Positions 26,861 to 35,420 of a DNA stretch of 64,000 bases are shown piece after piece. Each line of letters begins with the position of its first letter. The first letter of the stretch is position 1. Location: assembly GCA_017481825.1 (NCBI GenBank), contig JAFUOR010000004.1, positions 1 to 64,000 on the forward strand. Reading direction: 5' to 3'. The notes under the pieces were generated by a model. It worked only from the letters and a program-made list of their open reading frames with translations. It was not told the origin of the DNA and ran no database searches. The stretch is from Clostridia bacterium (lineage in GTDB: Bacteria > Bacillota > Clostridia > Christensenellales > Aristaeellaceae). The position numbers were made by a program, and so were the translations under genes.

Positions 26861-26979
26861 TTACAACCACAGGGCGACTCATTCAAATTTCCGTTTTTGA
26901 AATGGCAGAAAAGGTTGGTATACACATCGCTCACGAAATGGTCATCACTTATTACTGTCCCCCTCCGCAGGAGGGGGAC

Positions 26980-27156
26980 GCCTCTCGCTGCATCAGAAGA
27001 GCAGACAAGCTGCGTGAGACGCGAGGACCCCGTGAGCTGGTTCACGGATCCGAGCAAAGCATGACCAACAAGGTGCATGTAGCTTTCGGTCTTTCAATAA
27101 ACACGCGTGCGCAGCCCAAAATGAAGGCAACCAACCAAATCGCGAAAAGGGTGGCG
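26980..27156. repeat. Interspersed repeat, copy B (most diverged)
   Basis: Shares with copies A and C a GCCTCTCGCTG-type start, CGAGCAAAGC, CATGTAGC near 27077, ACACGCGTGCGCA near 27111, and AACCAAATCGCGAAAAGGG at the end. It is preceded by a perfect GTCCCCCTC/GAGGGGGAC hairpin (26957-26979) and followed by GC-rich hairpins to about 27222. The 26861-27251 gap holds no gene I can support. Confidence 0.7.
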
Positions 27157-27251
27157 TGAGGGTTGAAAGCCCTTCGCGGGGTGCAGGGGCAGATCCCCTG
27201 TCTGCCGGAGGCCCTCGAATGAGGTTGCCCTGGTTACAACCATGCATTTCA

Positions 27252-27280
27252 TTGACAAAACCCGTCTTCTCCTCTACAAT
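27252..27280 (+). promoter_or_regulatory. Promoter of the MBL-HAD-radical SAM operon
   Basis: TTGACA, 17 bases, TACAAT, 28 bases before the first ATG. Confidence 0.82.
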
Positions 27281-27307
27281 AGAATCGAATTTCTATGAAA
27301 GCGAGAC

Positions 27308-28237
27308 ATGCCCATGAAGCGCCTGCTTGCCCTGTTCCTGCTCCTTTGCCTGCTGCCCCTTGCGGGCCTGGCAGAGGACAGCTATGTCATCAACCGCACC
27401 GATAACCTTACAGAGGAGTACGTCTTCGAGGAGGATACCCCCATCCTTGAAATCGTCTTCCCCCGCGTGTATTCTTCTGACTGTGCCATCATCCGCTTTG
27501 GCGATGAAACCATGATGATCGACGCCTCCACAAAGAACAAGACCATGCGGGCGCGCATTCAGTCCGCGATGGATTCGATGGGCGTGGACCATATCGATGT
27601 GGCGTATAATTCCCATCCCCATGACGACCATATTGACGGGTTTCAGTTCGTCCATGAGTACGCGCCCCTCGGCAAGCTGTTCATTGCCTTCCCGGAGGAT
27701 TACGACGCCCGTATGAAGGAAGCCGTGAAGTACTGCAATGCCAATGGCATCCCGATTGAGCACGTGGAGGACGGCGATGTGCTGACCATGGGTGAAAATG
27801 ACGAGGTCACCATGACCGTCATCCAGCGCTGGGGCACCTCTTCCTGGGACGCCAACGACCAGTCGGCCATGCTGCTGATCCGCTATGGAGAGCGCACCAT
27901 CCTCTTTACCGGCGATGTGGAAAACCGGGCAGAGACGGACTACGCCGCCAATCCTCCGGCGTGCGGATTGGATGCGGACATCCTCAAGTATCCCCACCAT
28001 GGGCAGCAGCCGCTGCAGGATGGGTTCCTGGAGGCGATCTCTCCGGAGCTGGCCTTCATGAACGGCGCCGCGGATGTGATGAACGGCGGCAAGAAGTATC
28101 TGGACAAGCATGGCGTGCCCTATCTGCTGGGCTACAAGGGCCTGACCCGCATGCGCACCGACGGACAGGTGTGGGTGGTGGATTATATGTACGAGCTCAA
28201 TCCGGATCGGGAGATCATTCAGCCAGACTACCAGTGA
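27308..28237 (+). CDS. Secreted metallo-beta-lactamase-fold hydrolase, ComEC/Rec2-like
   Basis: A 309-residue exported protein with a signal peptide (KRLLALFLLLCLLPLAGLAE). The mature part has the MBL metal motif as SHPHDDHIDG (HxHxDH) at about residue 101, TILFTGDVEN (metal-bridging Asp) and a late YPHHGQQP. This arrangement is closest to the extracellular MBL domain of the competence protein ComEC, but stand-alone and secreted. Nuclease or phosphodiesterase activity is plausible, not shown. Two adjacent ATGs (27308 and 27314) both lack a strong ribosome-binding site. First gene of a four-gene operon. Confidence 0.85.
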   Translation: MPMKRLLALFLLLCLLPLAGLAEDSYVINRTDNLTEEYVFEEDTPILEIVFPRVYSSDCAIIRFGDETMMIDASTKNKTMRARIQSAMDSMGVDHIDVAYNSHPHDDHIDGFQFVHEYAPLGKLFIAFPEDYDARMKEAVKYCNANGIPIEHVEDGDVLTMGENDEVTMTVIQRWGTSSWDANDQSAMLLIRYGERTILFTGDVENRAETDYAANPPACGLDADILKYPHHGQQPLQDGFLEAISPELAFMNGAADVMNGGKKYLDKHGVPYLLGYKGLTRMRTDGQVWVVDYMYELNPDREIIQPDYQ

Positions 28238-28253
28238 TGTGGAGGAGAACGCT

Positions 28254-28943
28254 ATGCGCTATCAGTACCTGCTCGTGGACAATGACAACACCCTGATGGA
28301 TTTCAATGAGGCCGAGCGCAAGGCCCTGCTGGATACGCTGAAGGAAGCCGGGCTTACCACCGATGAGGCAACCTGCACAGCTTATCACCACATCAACGAT
28401 GCGCTGTGGAAGGCGCTGGAGCGCGGTGAAACGACGCAGCCGCTTTTGAAGGTGGAGCGCTTCCGGCAGCTGCTGGCGCATTTGGAGCGTCCCGATATTG
28501 AGCCGGAGACGCTGTCCGCCGCCTACGCAGCGAATTTGGGCAGCCATGCCGATCTTCTGCCCGGCGCGCTGGAATTCATCGACGCTCTGCATGGCAGGAT
28601 CAAGATCGCCCTGGTGTCCAATGGCGTGAGTACCATTCAGCGTGGACGGCTGGCACGGTGTCCCTTTACGGACAAGCTGGATGCCGTCGTCATCAGCGAG
28701 GAAGTGGGCGTGAGCAAGCCCAACCCGCGCATGGTGGAGGTTGCCCTTGAGCAGCTGGGCTGTACGGACAAAACCCAGGCTGTGCTGATGGGCGACAGCC
28801 TCACAGCAGATATCCCCGCGGCGGTGAATGCAGGCATCGACAGCATCTATTTCAGTCTGCACGGCAAAACGAGCGATCAGGCGACTTACACGGCATCCGG
28901 TTATGAGGAAGTGATCCGGCTGCTGCTGGGAGATGAGGCGTGA
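28254..28943 (+). CDS. HAD-superfamily phosphatase, YjjG-like
   Basis: A 229-residue cytoplasmic haloacid dehalogenase-type phosphatase. Motif I is VDNDNTLMDF (Asp nucleophile at residue 9 and acid Asp at 11), motif II the Ser in LVSNGVSTIQRGRL, a Lys in VGVSKPNPR, and motif IV MGDSLTADIPAA. The SNG...QRGRL and cap features fit the YjjG group (nucleoside 5'-monophosphatases). The start at 28254 follows GGAGGAGAACGCT. It is 16 bases behind the MBL gene in the same operon. Confidence 0.88.
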   Translation: MRYQYLLVDNDNTLMDFNEAERKALLDTLKEAGLTTDEATCTAYHHINDALWKALERGETTQPLLKVERFRQLLAHLERPDIEPETLSAAYAANLGSHADLLPGALEFIDALHGRIKIALVSNGVSTIQRGRLARCPFTDKLDAVVISEEVGVSKPNPRMVEVALEQLGCTDKTQAVLMGDSLTADIPAAVNAGIDSIYFSLHGKTSDQATYTASGYEEVIRLLLGDEA

Positions 28944-28995
28944 CCGCCTGTATCCGTCCAACGTGACAGACTCATTCCAAGATGGAGGCATACCG

Positions 28996-30120
28996 ATGAA
29001 GATTTCCAAGAAAGACGCGCTGATGTGGTTCAGCTTTTTTGCCCAACTGGATGAGGACGAGCCTCTCATGCCCCGCCAGCAGGAACTGGTGTATGCGACC
29101 CTTGCACAGATCGAAACGGCGCAGGAGGCCCGCATTGCGGCGCTGCGCGCGGAAATTCCGGGGCTCAAGAGCATCGCCGGGCGCACATATTTTGTGGGCG
29201 ATGAGGAGAAGTTCTCCCGGGGCTGCCGTTCCTGCCTGACGGGCACGGGATTGTCCGCCATCCGCAAGACGAATCGCTGCAACATTCAGTGTCCCTTCTG
29301 CTACAATTACGGCGAGCTGGACTGTCAGCCGCCCATCGGCGAAGGCATGTGGGAGATCGGCGGAACGAAGTTCCGCGAGGAGGATGTGGAGCTCCTGCTG
29401 TCCATCCAGAAAAAGCCTACCGGCGTGAGCTATGTGTATCTCGAGCCTTTTATGGAGATCGAGAAGTACTACGGTATCATCCGTCGTTTCCATACGGCGG
29501 GCGTGCACCAGCACATGTATACCAACGGCACCCTCTGCACGGAGGAGAATCTGCGCGCCCTGGGCGAGGCTGGACTGGACGAGCTACGCTTTAACCTTGG
29601 AGCATCCAATTGCGCCGACAAGGTGATCAGGGCCATGGAGATCGCTCGCAAGTATATCCCCGTGATTGCCATTGAGACGCCCATGACTCCGTCCTTCTAC
29701 GAGCAGTTCCAGCAGAAGAAGGAGGCCATTCTGGCCACGGGCATCTCCTTCATGAACTGCGCCGAGCTCCACCTGAACCCCAACAATATCGGCAACTACT
29801 GGGGCGAAAATATGTACATGACCCGCCATGGTTATCTTTCGCCCGTGTGGAGCCATGAGCTGACCTGCCGGCTGATGAAGCAATGCGCGGAGGAAAACTG
29901 GCCCATCGTCATCCATGACTGCTGCAACATGACCAAATTTGCCCGTGACCTGAACGTGAAGGTGCACGAGGGCGGCTGGTTTGGCGCGAGCGCGTACCAT
30001 ACGGAGTTTGATACCATCCCTTATGAGGCATTTTTGCCGATCCTGCAGGACGAGGGCTTTGCCTTCCTGGTGGAAGAGGAGCTGCCCAAGGGGTATCGCG
30101 CGGGGGAGATTGTGCTGTAA
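28996..30120 (+). CDS. Radical SAM protein of unknown function
   Basis: A 374-residue enzyme with the radical SAM cluster motif in NRCNIQCPFCYN (C-x3-C-x2-C) at about residue 95. A further pair of cysteines just before it (SRGCRSCLTGTG) and later Cys and His residues (NCAELHLNPNN, IHDCCN) could bind an additional metal centre. The central section (HQHMYTNGTLCTEENLRAL) follows the usual TIM-barrel pattern. The start at 28996 follows GGAGGCATACCG. It sits between a HAD phosphatase and a membrane-anchored phosphate-binding-like protein in one operon. Substrate unknown. Confidence 0.85.
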   Translation: MKISKKDALMWFSFFAQLDEDEPLMPRQQELVYATLAQIETAQEARIAALRAEIPGLKSIAGRTYFVGDEEKFSRGCRSCLTGTGLSAIRKTNRCNIQCPFCYNYGELDCQPPIGEGMWEIGGTKFREEDVELLLSIQKKPTGVSYVYLEPFMEIEKYYGIIRRFHTAGVHQHMYTNGTLCTEENLRALGEAGLDELRFNLGASNCADKVIRAMEIARKYIPVIAIETPMTPSFYEQFQQKKEAILATGISFMNCAELHLNPNNIGNYWGENMYMTRHGYLSPVWSHELTCRLMKQCAEENWPIVIHDCCNMTKFARDLNVKVHEGGWFGASAYHTEFDTIPYEAFLPILQDEGFAFLVEEELPKGYRAGEIVL

Positions 30121-30133
30121 GGAGGAGCTTGCA

Positions 30134-31318
30134 ATGACGAAGGAGCGGTTTGCGCCCTTTGCATTGGCGGTCAGCGTCATCGGGTTTATACCGTTCTTCA
30201 TGCTGATCGGCTATCTGCGCATACCGGGCGAGTTCTGTTTGCCATTGCTTGCGGTTTACGCGCTGGGCGCTGCGCTGCTGGTTATGTGGCTGGACGGTGC
30301 AGCAGTGAAGCTGCGCAGGTGGACGACCATCCTGGGCAGCATAGCAGTGGCTGCACTGCTGGTCTGGGGCGGGGTTGACGCATACATCGCATCCATTCCC
30401 ACCCTGGATGACCGCGCCCTTACGCTGTATGAGTATCAGCCCTACGCTGGCGAAAAGACCACACAGCTGCCGGAGAAGGCCACCCTCCAGTTCGACCAGG
30501 CGCAGGCAGAAAGCTTCACCATGGATGGCGCAACAGCGCTGTATCCGGTGTATGCCAGCTTTGTGCAGGCAATTTATCCGGAGGGGGAATACCCCTGGTG
30601 GGATTTCCGGGATGAAGGCATTGCTTTGTGCAACGGCACAACAGAGGCCTATGAGCGTCTGATCGCAGGGGAAACGGACGTCATCTTTGTGGCGGAGCCC
30701 TCGAAAAAGCAGCGCGAGGCAGCTGCGGCCGCGGGGCTTGAACTGCATCTGACGCCCATTGGCAGAGAATGCTTCGTGTTCTTTGTCAACAGCCGGAATC
30801 CGGTCACCGGCTTGACCGTGAAGCAGGTGCAGGGGATCTACACAGGTGAAATCACCAACTGGTCGCAGGTGGGCGGTGAAAACCGGGCAATCCGTCCGTA
30901 TCAGCGGGACGAAGGCAGCGGCAGCCAGACGGCGCTGCAGCTGGTGATGGCGGGCCTGCCGCTGATGGAGCCCGAAACGCACCATGTGAGCGACGGTATG
31001 GGTACGATCATCCAAGAGGTAGCCAGCTACAAGAACTACGCCAATGCCATCGGCTACACCTTCCGCTTCTACGCCAACGAGATGGTTGCCAATGACCAGA
31101 TCCGCCTTCTGGCCCTGAACGGCGTGGAACCTACGAAGGAGACCATCCGCGACGGCAGCTATCCCATTTCGAGCTATTTCTACGCCGTGACTGCCTCGCC
31201 TATCGGCGAGGCAGCGCCGGAGAAGACGAATGCTGCCCTGAAAGCCTTTCTTGACTGGTGCCAGGGGGAACAGGGACAGTGGATTGTGGAAAATGTCGGA
31301 TATGTGTCGATGAAATAA
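30134..31318 (+). CDS. Membrane-anchored PstS-like substrate-binding protein
   Basis: A 394-residue protein with three N-terminal hydrophobic segments (about 9-31, 37-55 and 62-84), then a ~290-residue periplasmic-binding domain of the PstS class. Typical blocks are FTMDGATALYPVYASFVQAI, IYTGEITNWSQVGGENRAI and YQRDEGSGSQTAL (phosphate-contact Ser and Arg-type residues). PstS proteins are usually lipoproteins, so the three-helix anchor is odd; the binding domain would face outside. No pstCAB genes follow. It may sense or trap phosphate or a related anion with the other genes of the operon. The start follows GGAGGAGCTTGCA. It ends at a bidirectional terminator. Confidence 0.82.
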   Translation: MTKERFAPFALAVSVIGFIPFFMLIGYLRIPGEFCLPLLAVYALGAALLVMWLDGAAVKLRRWTTILGSIAVAALLVWGGVDAYIASIPTLDDRALTLYEYQPYAGEKTTQLPEKATLQFDQAQAESFTMDGATALYPVYASFVQAIYPEGEYPWWDFRDEGIALCNGTTEAYERLIAGETDVIFVAEPSKKQREAAAAAGLELHLTPIGRECFVFFVNSRNPVTGLTVKQVQGIYTGEITNWSQVGGENRAIRPYQRDEGSGSQTALQLVMAGLPLMEPETHHVSDGMGTIIQEVASYKNYANAIGYTFRFYANEMVANDQIRLLALNGVEPTKETIRDGSYPISSYFYAVTASPIGEAAPEKTNAALKAFLDWCQGEQGQWIVENVGYVSMK

Positions 31319-31322
31319 TTGC

Positions 31323-31367
31323 AAAAAGCATCCGGCAGGGCTTCTGTGCTCTGGCGGATGCTTTTTT
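31323..31367. terminator. Bidirectional terminator
   Basis: AAAAAGCATCCG paired with CGGATGCTTTTTT around a 20-base loop; T tracts on both strands serve the converging operons. Confidence 0.85.
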
Positions 31368-31377
31368 GTATGCTGAT

Positions 31378-31788
31378 TTAATCTGTAATCTTCCCCATCT
31401 CACGCAGCATATCCTCCACGATGGTGATGACCTCGTAGACCATGGCGTCGCAGTGAGGCTTGCGCTCGCCGCCGCGCTCCACGTTCAGGCGCAGGAGCGT
31501 TGCGCAGTCCAGTCCTTCGGGATGGCTGGCGCGCAGGCGCTTGTAGAAGGTAGCGGTGGATACCGGATCCTCCACGCCGTAGAGGCCCAGCACCACCAGG
31601 CCGCCGGCGATCGCGCCGCACAGCGCGCCGCCCTTCATACCGCGGCCGAAGTTTGCGCCAAAACGCATCACGGTGTCCTCGTCCATGCCCAGCGTCTCGG
31701 CAAAGGGCAAAATCACGGACTGGCCGCAGTTGTAATGAGGGGTCACGATGGCGCGGAGTTCCTTGGCTCTGTCAAGAATCTTGCTCAT
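31378..31788 (-). CDS. C_GCAxxG_C_C family redox-type protein
   Basis: A 136-residue protein of the family named for its cysteine pattern. The four conserved Cys are seen in HYNCGQSVI, GGALCGAIAGG, GLDCATLLR and PHCDAMV. The GxxGRGMKGGALCGA segment is likely membrane- or metal-associated. The family is common in anaerobes and its role is unknown; redox or metal binding is the usual guess. The start at 31788 follows GGAGCGCTACC. It lies 13 bases after an ABC exporter gene and is probably the last gene of that operon. Confidence 0.88.
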   Translation of the reverse strand: MSKILDRAKELRAIVTPHYNCGQSVILPFAETLGMDEDTVMRFGANFGRGMKGGALCGAIAGGLVVLGLYGVEDPVSTATFYKRLRASHPEGLDCATLLRLNVERGGERKPHCDAMVYEVITIVEDMLREMGKITD

Positions 31789-31801
31789 TGGTAGCGCTCC
31801 T

Positions 31802-33562
31802 TTAATTTCCGAATTGGGCGTTGTACAGGGTTGCATAGAAGCCGTTTCGCTGCATCAGCGCATCGTGGTTGCCCTGCTCGATGATGTGGCCGTCCTTCAT
31901 GACAAGGATCACGTCTGCCTCACGAATGGTGGAAAGGCGGTGTGCCACGATGAAGGAGGTGCGCCCCTTCATCATCTTCGCGAAGGCATCCTGAATGCGC
32001 AGCTCCGTGCGGGTGTCGATGGAGGAGGTCGCCTCGTCGAGGATGAGCATGGGCGGCAGGGTCAGCATCACGCGGGCGATGCACAGCAGCTGCTTCTGCC
32101 CCTGCGAGATGTTGCCGCCGTTTTCGGTGATGACGGTGTCGTAGCCATCGGGGAGGCGGCGGATAAAGGAATGGGCGTGGGCGGCCTTGGCGGCGGCGAT
32201 GATTTCATCCAGCGTCGCGTCCGGACGTCCGTAGGCGATATTCTCGCGGATGGTACCGGCCTTGAGCCAGGTGTCCTGCAGTACCATACCGATGTTGCGG
32301 CGCAGCGCATGGCGCCGGATATCGCGGATATCCGTGCCGTCCACGGTGATGGCGCCCTTGTCCACATCGTAGAAGCGCATGAGCAGGTTGATCAGCGTGG
32401 TCTTGCCGCAGCCCGTGGGGCCAACGATGGCGATGCGCTGTCCCGGCGTGACGGACAGGGAGAAGTCCTCAATCAGCGGGCGATCCGGTACATACCGGAA
32501 GGATACGCCGGACAGGGCGACGTGGCCGCAGGCGGTCAGGTCGGCAGCGTCTTCCTTGTCAGGAACACGATCCTTCTCATCCATCAGAGTGAAGAGGCGG
32601 CGGGCGCAGGCCAGGGCGTTTTGCAGCTCTGTTACCACGCCGCTGATCTCGTTGAAGGGCTTGGCATACTGGCTGGCATAGGACAGGAAGATGCTCATGC
32701 CGCCCACAGTCATGCCAAAGCGTCCGGTGATGGCAAAGAGCGCGCAGGCCAGCCCCACGGCGGCGTAGACGATGTTGTTGACCAGCCGGGTCGAGGGATT
32801 GACGAGGGAAGAGAAGAAGGTTGCCTTGAGCGCCACGGTACCGAGACGGTCGTTGACCGCGTCAAAATCATCAAGGCTGTCCGCTTCATGACCAAAGGAC
32901 TGCACGACCTTCTGGCCTTCGATCAGCTCGTTGATCAGCGCCGTCTGCTGGCCGCGTACCTTCGCCTGCTCGGAGAAGTAGCGGTGCGTCCGCCGAGCGA
33001 TGAAGCTTGCCGCGAACAGGGACAGGGGCGTCAAAACCACCACCAGCAGTGCGATGGGGACGTTGAGCACCAGCATGATGATCAGCGTGCCTGCGATGAG
33101 TACTACGCCCGTAAAGAGCTGGGTGAAGCCCATGAGCAATCCGTCAGAGAAGGTATCCACATCCGCGATGACGCGGCTGACCAGATCACCGGAGGGATGG
33201 GAATCAAGGTAGCTTAGGGGGAGGCGCTGGAGCTTGTTCATCGCTTCGGTGCGGAGATCCCGGGACACGCAATAGGCGATGCGATTGTTGCTGGTGGCCA
33301 GGCACTGCTGGGCAACGGCGGACAGCAGCGTCACCCCGGCGATATAGAGGGCATAGCGCGCCACACCGGCAAAATCTACCGAGCCTGCGCCCAGCATGTA
33401 ATCGATGGCGCTGCCGCAGAAGATGGGCACCAGCAGCTGGGATGCTGCGCTGATGGCGGCGCAAAGGAGGCTCAGCAGCACATGGAGCCGGTAGGGCCTG
33501 ACATGAATCAGCACGCGCCGGAGGGTATCAAGCTGGCGCTTATCCTGTTTGGGGGTACTCAT
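31802..33562 (-). CDS. ABC exporter subunit with degenerate signature (pair 2, second)
   Basis: A 586-residue half-transporter: six membrane helices then ATPase. Walker A is GPTGCGKTT, Walker B PMLILDEATSSID with catalytic Glu, and the signature is ISQGQKQL instead of LSGGQ. It is translated with a 4-base overlap after its partner at 33559-35289. The two form a heterodimeric exporter with one consensus site. The substrate is unknown; there is no adjacent regulator. Confidence 0.93.
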   Translation of the reverse strand: MSTPKQDKRQLDTLRRVLIHVRPYRLHVLLSLLCAAISAASQLLVPIFCGSAIDYMLGAGSVDFAGVARYALYIAGVTLLSAVAQQCLATSNNRIAYCVSRDLRTEAMNKLQRLPLSYLDSHPSGDLVSRVIADVDTFSDGLLMGFTQLFTGVVLIAGTLIIMLVLNVPIALLVVVLTPLSLFAASFIARRTHRYFSEQAKVRGQQTALINELIEGQKVVQSFGHEADSLDDFDAVNDRLGTVALKATFFSSLVNPSTRLVNNIVYAAVGLACALFAITGRFGMTVGGMSIFLSYASQYAKPFNEISGVVTELQNALACARRLFTLMDEKDRVPDKEDAADLTACGHVALSGVSFRYVPDRPLIEDFSLSVTPGQRIAIVGPTGCGKTTLINLLMRFYDVDKGAITVDGTDIRDIRRHALRRNIGMVLQDTWLKAGTIRENIAYGRPDATLDEIIAAAKAAHAHSFIRRLPDGYDTVITENGGNISQGQKQLLCIARVMLTLPPMLILDEATSSIDTRTELRIQDAFAKMMKGRTSFIVAHRLSTIREADVILVMKDGHIIEQGNHDALMQRNGFYATLYNAQFGN

Positions 33563-35289
33563 GCCTGCTCATCCCCCTTTCGGAACTGACTTTCGTGGAT
33601 TTCACGGTAGACCTCGCAGGAGGACAGGAGCTCCTCATGTGTGCCGCAGCCTACCAGCTCGCCATCGTCCAGGACGAGAATCTGATCAGCATGGCGGATG
33701 CTCGACGTGCGCTGGCTGACGATGAAGGTCGTGGTGGAATCGGGAAGCTTGCGCAGGGCCTTGCGCAGGGCCGCGTCCGTGGCATAGTCCAGGGCGGAGG
33801 CGCTGTCGTCCAGGATGAGGATATCCGGCTTGCTGACCAGCGCGCGGGCGATGGTGAGGCGTTGGCGCTGTCCACCGGAGAGGTTGCGGCCTCCCTGCTC
33901 GACGGGGTCGGCCAGCTTGCGGGGCTTCGCGCGGACGAAATCCGCTGCCTGCGCAGTTTCAAGGGCCTGCCAGAGCTCCTCGTCCGTAGCGGTCTTTTCG
34001 CCCCAGAGCAAATTGGAGCGGATCGTCCCTTTGAAAAGCTGGGCCCTTTGCATCACCACAGCCACGCGGTCGCGCAGTTCGGCATGGGGCCAGTCGGTGA
34101 TAGGGCGGCCCATCAGGGTCACAGAGCCCTTTGTTGCATCATAGAAACGCGGAATGAGGCTCACCAGCGTCGATTTACCGCTGCCGGTGCCGCCGATGAC
34201 GCCGATGGTCTGTCCCTTTTTGGCACAGAAGGAAATATCCGTGATGCTCTCGTCGCCCGCGCCTGCGTAGGTAAGGCTGACGTGGTCAAAGCGCACGGCC
34301 TCCTCCTCGGATTCGGCAGCAGTGGCAGCTTCGGGATAGCGCATGGAGGACTGCACGTCCAGCACCTGGGACACGCGGCCCATGCTGGCGATGGCGCGGG
34401 TCAGCAGCACCACAAGGTTCGCCAGCTTCACCAATTCCACCAGAATCTGGCTCATGTAGTTGACCAGCGCCACCACATCGCCTGAAAGCAGTGTGCCGCC
34501 ATCAACCTTCTGTGCGCCGACATAGAGCAGGGCGATGATGCCCACGTTCACGATGGCGTAGGTGAGGGGATTCATCAGTGCGGCGATGCGCCCCACCTTG
34601 AGCTGCGCGCCGGTCAGCGCGCCGTTGAGCGCAAAGAAGCGCTCGGACTCTGCCTCCTCGCGTCCGAAGGCCCGAACCACGCGCACGCCGGAAAGATTCT
34701 CGCGGGTTGCGCCGGTCACCGCATCCAGCTTTTGCTGCACCTGCTTGTACATGGGCGAGGTCAGACGCATGATGCCAAAGACGATGACCGATAATACCGG
34801 TATCGTCAAAAGGAAGATGAGCGCCGTGCCGCCGTCGATGGTGAAGGCCATGACCATTGCGCCGATGACGATGAAGGGACTGCGCAGGAACAGGCGCAGG
34901 AACATGTTCAAGCCGTTTTGCACCTGATTCACGTCGCTGGTCATGCGGGTGATGAGGGTGCTCACGCCCAGGGTATCCAGCTCAGTGAAGGACAGGGACT
35001 GGATGTGTGCCATCAGCTGATGGCGCAGGCCCGTAGCCGTGCCGATGGCGGCCCTGGCGGCAAAATATTGTGCGGTGAAGCTGCAGATGAGGCCGATGAG
35101 CGCCATCAGCACCAGCAGCCCGCAGTGGCTGAGGATAAAGGCTGTATCGCCCGTGGTGATGCCGATGTTGATGATGCGCGCTACCACCAGCGGCACCAGG
35201 AGATCAAAGGTGGCTTCAAGCATCTTGAACAGCGGGGCCAGAATGCTCTCAACCTTATACTTTTGCAGATATGGATACAGGTGCTTCAA
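33559..35289 (-). CDS. ABC exporter subunit with degenerate catalytic Glu (pair 2, first)
   Basis: A 576-residue half-transporter. Walker A is GGTGSGKST, the signature NLSGGQRQRL, and Walker B ILILDDSASALD, with Asp for the catalytic Glu. I place the start at TTG 35289 (LKHLYPYLQKYK), 9 bases after GGAGG; the longer in-frame reading to 35418 crosses into the divergent promoter region of the MATE gene and lacks a ribosome-binding site. First gene of an operon with its partner and the C_GCAxxG_C_C protein. Confidence 0.9.
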   Translation of the reverse strand: MKHLYPYLQKYKVESILAPLFKMLEATFDLLVPLVVARIINIGITTGDTAFILSHCGLLVLMALIGLICSFTAQYFAARAAIGTATGLRHQLMAHIQSLSFTELDTLGVSTLITRMTSDVNQVQNGLNMFLRLFLRSPFIVIGAMVMAFTIDGGTALIFLLTIPVLSVIVFGIMRLTSPMYKQVQQKLDAVTGATRENLSGVRVVRAFGREEAESERFFALNGALTGAQLKVGRIAALMNPLTYAIVNVGIIALLYVGAQKVDGGTLLSGDVVALVNYMSQILVELVKLANLVVLLTRAIASMGRVSQVLDVQSSMRYPEAATAAESEEEAVRFDHVSLTYAGAGDESITDISFCAKKGQTIGVIGGTGSGKSTLVSLIPRFYDATKGSVTLMGRPITDWPHAELRDRVAVVMQRAQLFKGTIRSNLLWGEKTATDEELWQALETAQAADFVRAKPRKLADPVEQGGRNLSGGQRQRLTIARALVSKPDILILDDSASALDYATDAALRKALRKLPDSTTTFIVSQRTSSIRHADQILVLDDGELVGCGTHEELLSSCEVYREIHESQFRKGDEQA

Positions 35290-35362
35290 GGGTGCTGCCC
35301 TCCATGTGTTTTCTTCCTTATGAGTATACAGCAAAAAGCGGCGTTTGAAAAGCACCTTTCCC

Positions 35363-35391
35363 TTGACGCTGGGATGAATTCTCTGTACAAT
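35363..35391 (+). promoter_or_regulatory. Promoter of the first MATE gene
   Basis: TTGACG, 17 bases, TACAAT, 30 bases before the ATG. Confidence 0.8.
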
Positions 35392-35420
35392 GAAGCGGAT
35401 TGACATGACAAGGAGCATTT

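Noticed and set aside
22903..27078. 1391-codon minus-strand open frame
   Set aside because: It runs antisense through an ABC exporter and aconitase, both certain. The His/Gln/Asp-rich composition is typical of shadows in GC-rich DNA.
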